Shown here in pieces: positions 50,736-62,700 of a stretch of 64,000 nt of DNA (position 1 is the stretch's first letter; each line of letters begins with the position of its first letter). Where the stretch lies: assembly GCF_000003815.2 (NCBI RefSeq), contig NC_049997.1, positions 16,540,139-16,604,138 of the forward strand, in the 5' to 3' direction. The translations under genes were made by a program, and so were the position numbers. This DNA comes from Branchiostoma floridae (Eukaryota > Chordata > Leptocardii > Amphioxiformes > Branchiostomatidae). The notes under the pieces are model-generated. The model was not told the origin of the DNA. It worked only from the letters and a program-made list of their open reading frames with translations, and searched no databases.

Positions 50736-53700
50736 AGTGACTACTACTACTACAGACTTACCCTTGCATCGTTGATACCCGAGATGCTGGCCTCTGGTCT
50801 GTCCAGCACCAGGAAGGCAGCCAGGTTGGCAGTGTAGGAGGCCACAATGATCATGGCAAACCCTGCCCACACCATGCCTAACACACGTGCACTGAAGCTG
50901 CGTGGAGTTCCTGTTGTAGAACAAACAAGAAATCTTTTTAAAAAAGCTGTGCCTTGCCGCGTATTTTATGTTATTTTGGTAAGTTAGACTAGATTCTACG
51001 CTTAAAAATCCCGAGTTCCACATGTCGCCCCCCTCCCCCCTCATTATCATAATTTATGTCAGATGAATTATTGGCACATTAAACAGGTTTTGTAAAACTT
51101 TTTGACCCACAATGAATATGCATTATTTTTTATTACAAACTAAGTTCCTTCTGATGCAATTTGTGATATATATTTATATAAACATGGTGAGTTAAAGCGT
51201 ACTACTAGATTTATTACGCTGGACCACATACAAAAACATGCGTCTAGAAGAACTAGCATCCTTCTCCTGCTTCAGGANNNNNNNNNNNNNNNNNNNNNNN
51301 NNNNNNNNNNNNNNNNNNNNNNNNNNNNNNNNNNNNNNNNNNNNNNNNNNNNNNNNNNNNNNNNNNNNNNNNNNNNNNNNNNNNNNNNNNNNNNNNNNNN
51401 NNNNNNNNNNNNNNNNNNNNNNNNNNNNNNNNNNNNNNNNNNNNNNNNNNNNNNNNNNNNNNNNNNNNNNNNNNNNNNNNNNNNNNNNNNNNNNNNNNNN
51501 NNNNNNNNNNNNNNNNNNNNNNNNNNNNNNNNNNNNNNNNNNNNNNNNNNNNNNNNNNNNNNNNNNNNNNNNNNNNNNNNNNNNNNNNNNNNNNNNNNNN
51601 NNNNNNNNNNNNNNNNNNNNNNNNNNNNNNNNNNNNNNNNNNNNNNNNNNNNNNNNNNNNNNNNNNNNNNNNNNNNNNNNNNNNNNNNNNNNNNNNNNNN
51701 NNNNNNNNNNNNNNNNNNNNNNNNNNNNNNNNNNNNNNNNNNNNNNNNNNNNNNNNNNCAAAACATAAGCAATGTAAGTACCCACTGGTTGTGTAACAAG
51801 AATTCTCCTTCATCCTATATAGTACCAACCTGATGAAACTATTTTCGGAAAAAACAACTGTTACAACAACTGATTAGAACTCATGGTAGAGAGCAAGAAA
51901 CCACCAGCAAGACATCCGAAAATAATTTCATCACGTTGGTAGATCATAGGACATAGGAGTTTTCTTTTACACAGTCAACCAGTTTTTCTCACCTGCTGAC
52001 AGACATAGAAACGTCAACAGGTGAGAAAAACTGGTTGTGTAAAAGAAAAATCCTATGTCCCACCAGGAAGACAGATTTCAGTCTTCAAAATTTTCTTTTC
52101 TCTACACTATGCCAGCTTCATGGCTACCCTTTCCTCCAATGACCAGGATGTCAAGGGACTAGATAGATAGGTAGGTAGGTAGCCATATTGATTCAATTAT
52201 ATGGATTAAATGTACTGAGCACGCACCAAGTTTTGTCTATTTAAAAAAAGAAGTTTTTACCAATCATGTAAATCATATAAACCTGCTGCAAAATTCCTGA
52301 TACAAAAAAGAGTACAAAGTTTAAAAAAATCTGCAAATGGATACTATTGTCGTAGAAGCTAATTTCAAAGTCAAGGAAGGAAGATGTGAAAGAACAAGAA
52401 TGAATTTCCTTTTGAAAACACATATTAATTTGATAGATTGTACACTCACATTCTGTTGGGGCTTTGCAATGGCCTTATTGGTGGCATACCTTCTCCACAT
52501 CTATTAGTTTCTATGTACATGTAGTTAGAATAATGCTATTGATTGTTACACTATTCGTGTCAAATTCCATTTGTATTGTCTTTATGTCTATCAGCAGGGC
52601 TTAAGCCCTTTGTAATTTCTACAGGCTTAGGCGAGTCTAAGGTAAACGCAGTGAATGTTAAAAAGCCAAACCAATAAATAAATCAATGACTTTGTCAAAT
52701 ACCTTCTCCAATACCACTGTTGAGCAGCACACCCCAGGAGAACCACATGGCGCTGGACAGGTTCAGGGCGTCCTCTTCTTCTTCATCGTTACTGAGTTTA
52801 AAACGTCCAAAGGGACTGAAGCGGTCCAGTAGGTACAGCATGAGTGCCACCACATGGACGGACAGGCCAACCAGAAGCCACAGTGTGCTCTGGAACGGTT
52901 GGAGGAACGAATCCAGACTGCTCTTCTGGGTTTCCTGAGGGATACAAAACGTTTGAAATATTGAAAACGTCCAAAGGGACTGAAACGGTCCAGAAGATAC
53001 AGCATGAGTGCAACCACATGGACGGACAGGCCAACCAGAAGCCACAGGGTGCTCTGGAACGGTTGGAGGAACGAATCCAGACTGCTCTTCTGGGTTTCCT
53101 GAGGCATGAAAAAGGTCCGAAAATAGTATTAAAATGCTTGTCACACAAGTGATTGAACATAGAACCTTATAAATCACACTTTCCTTCTCTGATTCCTGCT
53201 TACAGGTACATGTACTCAAGTTAAACTCTGCCATACGTGACATCACAGTGTCAGCAAAGCAGAGGGTTTAGAACCTGCCTACCAGCTTGGACCACTTCCT
53301 GCTGATGAAAAACATTCTTTTAAGAAGCATATATCTGGAGACAAGTCTCTAGTATCTTCATGGCTACCTTGTCCCACTAACGATCTGGATGTTTAGGTAT
53401 AATGTATTTAGTAATGTATACCAGGTAAAAAGAACAAAAATGTCACCACCTTTTTCACCAGAATGGTAAGGCCCTGGTACTTGAAGGGCTTGGAGAACTC
53501 TATGTACTGGGCACGCTCATTGTTGATGGTGAGGGGCGCCACAATCAGATCTGCCTCTCCTCTTAGCAGCTCCCCAATCATGCCGTTCCACTCTTTCTTG
53601 TTGCTGTTATTTGCCTGGGTAAAGACGATACATATATCACAAATTGATATCAAAAACATCCAATTGCAGATTGAACAAAGGATAGCAGGGGTTTGGTACA

Positions 53701-56700
53701 ACTACTCTGGGAAGATATATCGAGAGTTCGAACATCTAGGGTGTGGAATAATAGCAGTACTGGTGTTGAAACATGGGGCTTTTGAAACATAGGGCTGTTG
53801 TAACATATAGGGCTGTCGGAACATAGAGCTGTGGGATCAGAAGTGTGTTGAAACATAGGGGTATTGGAACATCATAGGGGTGTCGGAACAAAGGGTGTAA
53901 GAACCTACTTGTAGGTGTGTCGGAACATAGGGTGTCAGAACATAAGCCATGGCGGTGTTGTAACATAGGGGTGTTGTAATATAGGGGTGTCAGAACATAG
54001 GGATGTTGTAACATAGGGGTGTCAGAACATAGGGGTGTTGAAACATAGGTGTGTCAGAACATAGGGGTGTTGAAACATAGGGGTGTGGGAACATTATATA
54101 GAGGTGCCAGAATATAGGAATGTCAAAACATAGGGGTGTGGGAACATATATAGGGGTGTTGGAACACAGGGGTGGTGGATTATAGTGGAGTTAGAAATGT
54201 ACATGTTGGGATAGTGGAACATAGGGGGATTGTAACAAACAAACATAGTCAGAAAATATTGGTAGTGTTTTTAAGGGGTGTCGAAACATAAATAGAGGTG
54301 TTGGAACATGGGATATTGTAACAAAGGGGTGTTGGAACATAGGGGTGTTGAAACACAGGGGTAGGAACCTAGGGGTACAGGAGCAAAAGGTTGTCCATAC
54401 ATTGGCAATGGTAACCATAACAGATACTATATAACTCATAGAAGAACGTGCTTTACCCTCTCTTGTGTTCCAAACTTGCCATCCTTGACCAGGTGGACGT
54501 CGTAGGTGAAGTTGAGCTTCTGGGCAAGTTGCTTCAGCAAGTTGATACAGAACCCCTCACAACACTGCATCTCCCCAGCATTACTACCTGCACAGAGAAC
54601 CTCATTGTTGCATGGTCTATGTCACTGTAAAAAGCCTAAATGGGAGAGCAGGGTTCTCACAAGCACAGTTGAGCAAAGGGAGCCCCTACGCTGTGATTTG
54701 TATCCCCTATGCCTTGACTGTGGCCTCTGGGCTGTGTTTCAATGAGCGTAGGGGTATTTCTGTTGTTTTGTAACAATGTTGGATTTATTTCATGAAATTT
54801 GGCCCTCAAAATGTAAAAAGATTGTGTCTCTGAGGTTTAAAAAATTTCAGAAGATGCTGCTAGACCCTCTCCCCCAACAAAATTTACACCTACATGTATG
54901 GGGCTTGACATACCCTTTACGCCGTGAAAAAATTGGGGTGAGAACTCTGGAAAGGATTTATCTAAATTCACCCTTAATTGTTACTTGTAAATGGATGGTT
55001 GGTATTACATAAGGACCAGAATAAATTGTTATGTTTTTTTTTTCCATAAAGATTTTTGGCAATGCTTCAGGGGTGGAGCCTAGCCTGCATTTACACAATC
55101 TTTTGCTGTCTGGGCTGATTGGGCCTCCTACCTGAGAGCTTGTGGCCATACAACTCTAATTTCAGAGAGCCATTTCTTTCCAATAGGAACTTTTTTGTCA
55201 CCATGTAAACAAGTCATTATAGCCACCAATTATTCATTATCATTTATTGTAGTTCTGACAATATTTCATCCAAAGACAGATCCATTTCTCCCAATTTAGA
55301 GATGTTGGCCATCAAGCTTCTAGGGGCCTGACCGGTGCGAGGGTGCAACTGCAGCTAGAAGCATGATTTATCAGGCTGGGGTGAAGCCTTAGTTTATCTG
55401 AGAATGGAAGAAGTCCATACCATAATTGGTGCCCTATTCTCCTTAAACTTAGAGGCTTTCAATAGCCATCAAGCTTGTTTTGCGGTAAGTAAATAAAAAA
55501 AGCTTCCAGGAACCTGACGAGTCAAAGGGCTGCTATAAGCATGATTTATCAGGCTAGGGTGAAGCCTAATAGTTTATCTGAGTATGGAAGAAGTCCATAC
55601 CATAAGTGTCCAATTCTCCAAACTTAGAGGTTTTCAATAGCCATCAAGCTTGTTTTGCGATGAACCCCAGTAAGTAAATAAGAAAATAGCTTCCAGGAAC
55701 CTGACAAGTCAAAGGGCTGCTATAAGCATGATTTATCAGGCTAGGGTGAAGCCATTTAGCTTATCTGAGAATGGAAGAAGTCCATACCATAATTGGTGTC
55801 ATTGGGGACCAGGCAGGGAACCTGCTTCTCCCGGCAGGACCCATCACGCTGGGCGTCCAACACGTAGATGAACGGGTGCATTTCTATAGTCACTGTCTAC
55901 GTAAAGAGCACCAGACATAGAGTCATGAGTAGACCTACGCAGGCAAACACTACTCATGGCAGGGACTAAAGATTGACCCCTTCTTTTAACCATCGGCTTC
56001 GTGAAGTAGTCGTTTGGCAACAAACTTGATTTGGTTAAAAGTTGAAATAGATTAAATTCTTGTGTTTCAGCCATCATTCAGCCACAAAAATGACTTGGAT
56101 TGGTTATGGGGTTCAGCAGCAAGAGAAGTTTAAACATTTCGTGTTTTTCAAATTTTCAACCCTGACATGTGATGGGGGACGCCATAGGCTATCTTTCACA
56201 TTTGATCCATTTTTTAATTTAATTTGCCACTTTTCACCAATGAAATTTAATGAGAAGGCTATCTGGCACATTTCTTTCATTATTGCTTTTCTGTTTACCA
56301 GAAGTTACAAATGGGCCATTTCTACCATTTCTGTGTAGGCTGAGCCACTGTTTTGGAACTGCAGGACATTTTTGTGTAAATTGTTCAGAATGGATAAGGA
56401 ATGTCAGATTGTCATAAATTGGGGCATGTAGGTAAGTTAGACAAAAATGTACTTGCACAGCCAAAACTTTGGTCTAATGCTTTGAAGTGTTTTGTCTGTT
56501 TAATATCTGTTTTATGATTTTTATTAGGGTCAACCTTGAGTCTCTACCATGAGCAGTGTTTGTAAAAATCTGTGAAGATTACCCTTACCATAGACGGTAT
56601 TGTTAGGAGCATAACATGGCACGGCACGGTCCACACACAAGCCATCCGACTGCACTGGTTTTATATAGACGAAGGGGTGCGACTCTATAACTACAATCTA

Positions 56701-59700
56701 CAGGGAAGAGACACACACTTGAAATGAAAGCAGAACAACCAGCAATCAAAGTCACATCAATGCAGTGAATGTAGAGTAGCTTGCACAGAGCACGTCAGTA
56801 GAACATTATGTGAATACTTGAGACTTGATTTTTTTGTTATTAATATGTGATTTTGTGTACCCCTCAATGTTTTCAAAAGTAGGTTACAGTGTCTTTATGT
56901 TGCTGGGTCCCTGTTTGATTTTTATTGCAAGTTCAAAAATCTGGGGATCCAGCTGTGCCCCAAAATAGTATGGTGTTGCAGGGTTTCTTAGGGCTTACAT
57001 CTTAAAGTGATAATGAATTCAAAACAGCCCTTAAACTTTCTATTGGGGTCCCTTTTTTCAATTGTTTAACCGTTGCAGTATCAGTCATATCAAGGAGTTG
57101 TCTTGAAGCTACAAACTAGATCACGGTTACTGTATATGTTGGATATTAGGTCCATGTTTCATCAGACTTTTGTCCATTTCATGCATTTTATCTTTTTCAA
57201 GACAACATTTTGGAAAACGCCCTCATAAGATACATTCTACTGAAGTGCTCTAGTACAGTTGCATAAAGTAGCATACACACTGAAATGTATAGGTAGGCAC
57301 AAATGAAGGGATTTGAAGCACAACAAAGCCTTTGACAGCTCAGTCATTCAAGTATACTCTTGAATAATGGCTTTGAAGATGACCATTTTGTTATGACTCC
57401 TGATCATTATGAATATAGTACTTGTCAGATATGGCTATAAATGCACAGTAATTGATATTTCGTAACAAAATGGAAAAAAAGGCTATTTATGTGTGTGTGT
57501 GTGTGCATTTGTATATTTGCTTGCAGGGCTCAAAATATCACCTGTATATGCAGGTTAGTGCAGGTAAAATTGGAGCTGTGCAGGTATTTCCGATGTCTAC
57601 CTTCACCTAACCTGCACTCTGGTCATAATATACATAAATGTCCTATGATGTAGTTATATGTGGATTGTTGCAGCTGTCAGCTGCATTGACTGTTACCACC
57701 TTAAGTAAAAAAAGGAAAATAACAATGCTTCCTCAACAATTTTAGTATGATTTATACATCCTAAATTCAGAGAGGTGCAGGTAATTTTCAATGTTACCTG
57801 CACCAATGCAGGAATGAAAAAAAGGGATTTCGAGCCTTGGTTTGTATGTGTTGAAGTACATATATTCAGCTGAATGTACAACAGTTACTGTGTTTTACCC
57901 TGATATGTCTTACTTTCCTGTACCAAAAGAAACAAGTTTACTTTGAGTCTGGTGGAGATGTTGAAGCCCTCAGGTCTCTTGGTCTCCCCTCCTGGCCAGA
58001 TGATCTGATCTCCGTTAATCTTGATCTAAAGGCAGATGAAAGACATACTGTACATGACATTGTGGAACCAACTCACCTTCCAGTCAAACAAAGTCGGTAC
58101 CAAACATGACCAACAACTATAAACTCCATCAAACTGCCTGAACCTAAAATTAAAACCGATGCAGAAAGGAAATGCTTCCTCTACTTTATGTCTCATCAGT
58201 GGAATACAACACAGGACAGTTTATGACTGATCCAGTTTTGCTCATTGAAGAGCTTACTCTTTTACTGGTTGCAACAGAGAAGACATACATTGTGTATTTA
58301 CAGGTTCGTTGTACTGAAAACATTCCCCTAGCTCTTTTAGACAAGTACAATGAACAATGGACCACGGTTCAACGTCCGGTCCCTAGAATTGCAACCCTTT
58401 CCGGTAGCATACATGACAGGCAAGCAGCACAGCCAGAATTGATTGACAGCATCAGTGGCAGTGTCGCCAATGACTGGACTAAACAATTGATTGCACTAAT
58501 ACTTAATATTTAGTAAACAAATGAAAATTTTGAGGTTGGTTTCACTACATGATATTGTTATCATTCATTTACTAATTCATCTTTATGTACTCAACATGAA
58601 CATTTCTAACCTCATAAAGTGACAAAATGGTGATAAAAATTTTACTTTTGCTGAGACACTAGCTAAAGGTCAGTGGGAAAAGTAGGAAGCTCACTGCTTG
58701 GGACTGGGAGCTTGAGAAACGTTAAGATTTTTACTTTCTTCAACTGCTTGGAGATTGGAACAATTCTATTCTGTGATACCTATTAGTAATGCCAGACAGC
58801 AGTAAGTCAAGCAACTGGATATGACTTTGGAAATGGTCACTTTTGTCAGTGACACTGAGCAGATCTTTTGAAGAGCAGGATCTATTACCTACCTGTGTTT
58901 CTCCAATGTTGGACCAGTTGCCAACAGGGCGCAGGCCTTTAGCTCTCTGCACATTCACAATGGTGTACTCTGCTGAGTCTCTGTCTCCAACGTTGTCAAA
59001 TCTCACCACCCCTGTCTGTCCTGACAACAGGCGGGTGTTAATCAGATACCTGAAGAAATATCACAACAAAAAGAAGCATATGATGACGATATTGTCATAT
59101 CTGAAAGTGTGCATTTTTCGCCAATATTAATTGTATAGCTTTCTTTTTCATTAACCAGGGCTTATGACAAAATGAAAGTGATATCGATCCAGTTTAGCTC
59201 AATGAAGAGCAACTCTTCCACTGATTATGACAGAGAAGACAGCTGATATGTACAGTCTTCACAGGTTCACTGAACTGGGAAAATTCCCCTCTTAGCATGT
59301 CTTTTTGACAAGCACAATGGACAGTAGACTGTGGACCAAAGTCCTGTCTAAGGGGTATGACCCTATCAAGTAGCAACAAAGCTTGAATTTGTAGCATATG
59401 GCTTCCTGGTCCAGAGGCAGAGCTGCTAACCACTGGACTTTTCATGCTATTTTGGGGGATCATTGCTGTACAATCAATAGGAATGACTGCTTGTGGTTGT
59501 TCCACACAACCTGAATGTATGATCTCTCTCTTTGTCTGTCAGTCTAAGATTTGGTAATGTGCACAGTGAACACAAAACACCATACCACAGAATAGCAGAA
59601 ATTTCAGCACCCCGGACAGATACACAATAGTCAGGTATTTAGTATTATAAGTAGACATATTGGATGAAAAAAAAAGACTTTTAGACTCTTGATGTTTACA

Positions 59701-62700
59701 TTTATTGTGCACCAAATCCGTTATACCATGCATTTTTTGGCACACTTTTGACAGATTAACCGAAAGGCTTAGTGGGCTTCACTCCAATGTTATGGTGGGT
59801 ATATTGTATTTCAATACTTAAAAGTGCCTTTCCCAAGGGCACAACATTGAGGCATGGCAAGTAATAAAATCAAGACCTTTTGGTGCAACACTCTAACCCT
59901 TGCATCACACCAATGCTACATTGGATATAGCTAAGCAATAGAATATGCTAGGTGATAATGATAAATTTAGATAAAAAGTAGATGTACCCAATGAAAGGCT
60001 ACAAATATTTAGAAAAGCTAATGAAGCAAAAATCAAGAAAAATAACTACTCGTAGAATGCTCGTCCGTTCTTCCAGTATCCCGTTTCGTTGCGGCAGCCC
60101 CGCGGCGGTTCTGTGACGTTCTCCTTCCCGAACATAGTGGTCAGGCCGGCCTTCACCACGGCAACGGCATCGTGGATATGGGCGTCCTCGTTTGAACCAT
60201 TCACCAGCTGTAACCCAAGCACACCTGGAAACAAGAGTTGTCATTTTTACTTGGGGCTGTCATTTTTACATCACCATCCAAAATGAGTAATACAATCCTT
60301 ATAACATGTACAAGCAGGAACAGGCGCTAGGATTTAACTCACCACAGATCAAACAAATTTGATACAGATACATGTAGCTGAGCAAAGGTTGCATTAACTG
60401 CTTGATTACTGGAGCTCTACTGTCAGTAGCATTTTCACTTTATGCAGGCTTTTGTCAACAGAAACTAGAAATTTTTTCTACAGAAACAGGAAGGAGTATA
60501 TCTTCTATCCTTGAACCAAAGTATTCTTAATTGAGGTGTGATTTAACGAAACTTCATAGAATTTTAAAATGATCCACCTCAAGCACTGTTAAAGAGCAGG
60601 GGTCCCAACTTAGTATGCGTGGACAAACCTTTCAGTTCGGTCTCATGCAGCTTATAGTATAAGTTATACATGCTGTAGAAACTGGTGTGTTTCACCTTAG
60701 AGTAGTTTTCCAGTTAAGCAAGACAAAGAAACCCGTTTTTACCCTCAGGTGCAACTTTCAAAGCCTTCCCGGTGACAGCCTGCTCAGACACAATCCACAC
60801 AAACCCGTATCTGGTCATGTTCAGAGCCTTGGCATCTCTGTAGAACACCACACCATCCTCCTCACTGGAACAAACACAAAAACATCTTAGGTTTAAAGCA
60901 GCATGCACGACTTGGTTGGGGATCAAGCTCATGATCTACTAAATGAAAGGTGAATAATCTACCCTCTTGGCCATTGGTTGGGTCTTAATTTTTTACTTTC
61001 CAACTCCAGCCTTTTGCAAGGGATGAGCTTCTGAGATGCCACATGCATGTTATATTGGCACAAAGTATTGTCACAGATTTAATGGATTGCTCATTCCTTT
61101 ACAAAGACTAGAGTTGGTTGGTTGAAAGTTTGAGAAAGCACAATATTTTATGTATAAAATCACGGATCAAATTTGTTTAGAAGCACACAGATCAAGGCAT
61201 CATATTGTCAATGTGAAGTATCTATACACTTCACACTACTATCAAGAACAGACACTTGGGACATAGTAATAATAACTACACACACTTGACAAATTACAAG
61301 TGTCATCTCATCACAACAGCTTTTTAGTGCCACTGATAAGGGTGCAGGCTTCTTACTTTTTTGCCACAAGAGTATGCACAAAGACTTTACACAACTACAG
61401 TAAACCATAGCACATATTTCAGGACCAAGGACAGGCACACAACAGTCATGAACTACAAACAAAAGCACACATTTCAGGACCAAGGACAGGCACACAGCAC
61501 TCATGAAGTACAAACCATATCACACATTGCAGGACCAAGGACAGGCACACAACAGTCAAGAACTACAAACCATAGCACACATTTCAGGACCAAGGACAGG
61601 CACACAGCACTCATGAAGTACAAACCATATCACACATTGCAGGACCAAGGACAGGCACACAACAGTCAAGAACTACAAACCATAGCACACATTTCAGTAC
61701 CAAGGGCAGGCATACAACAGTCATGAACTACAAACCATGACATATAATTCAGCACCAAGGACAGGCACATAACTGTCATGAACTACAAACCATAGCACAC
61801 ATTTCAGGCACACATTTCAGGACAAAGGACAGGCACATCACAGTCATGAACTAAAAACTATAGCACACATTTCAGGACCAAGGACAGGCACATAACAGTC
61901 ATGAACTACAAACCATGGCACACATTTCAGGCACACACTTCAGGACCAAGGACAGGCACACAACAGTCATGAACTACAAACCATGGCACACATTTCAGGC
62001 ACACACTTCAGGACCAAGGACAGGCACACAACTGTCGTTGAACAATAATGCCATACCTGCAGTATAGCAGCAGCACTCTGGACTCCACATCCTCTGTCTG
62101 AGCCAACAGACTAGTGACATTGTTGGTACCGGGCTGGTAGGGTAAGTACTTCTCTATCTGTAGTGCAGTTAAAGACATGGTTGTATGTTTTATATGATGA
62201 TATTGTACTTGTTGTTGTTGTTTACTACTTTCTTTCCTCTCAAATTTTATACAACAAAATCTGGGAAAAAGCAAAGATTGCCATTTGTTGTCTAGCAGCC
62301 CAAGTACAATAGTGAAAATCAGACACAAGTCCTCTTCTTGATTCTCCAACATCTTAAAGTCAAACTACAAAAGATGTAAATATCAACTCCCTCATACTGT
62401 GTACAAAGAAAAAAAATTACCCATCATGCTCCACTTTTATCTTAAATGTTATCTTTTGTGAACTCTTGCTGGTAAAATCTGTTCATTTTCTAATTTGTTC
62501 AATATCTGGTCCTATGACTTTTTTCAGGTCTGTTTTTTCTGGACCGGTCCAACAAGAAAATACAGTCTTGTACTGGTACAGCCTACTGTATGTGGACTAA
62601 ACAGATGCTAAACAAAATGCACAAGACCTTGACATCGGAGTCTTCCACGAGGGTCTCAAACTTGTTGAGCATGGCTCTCCCATCCCGGTCACTACTGGTG

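Noticed and set aside
50583..51050. Minus-strand open frame with a poly-Val stretch
   Set aside because: The Val run is the (ACT)n microsatellite; only the 50910-50762 part is coding, in another frame (GluN1 M3).
61361..61726. 121-residue open frame
   Set aside because: It is a periodic frame through the 55-60 bp minisatellite and has no exon features.
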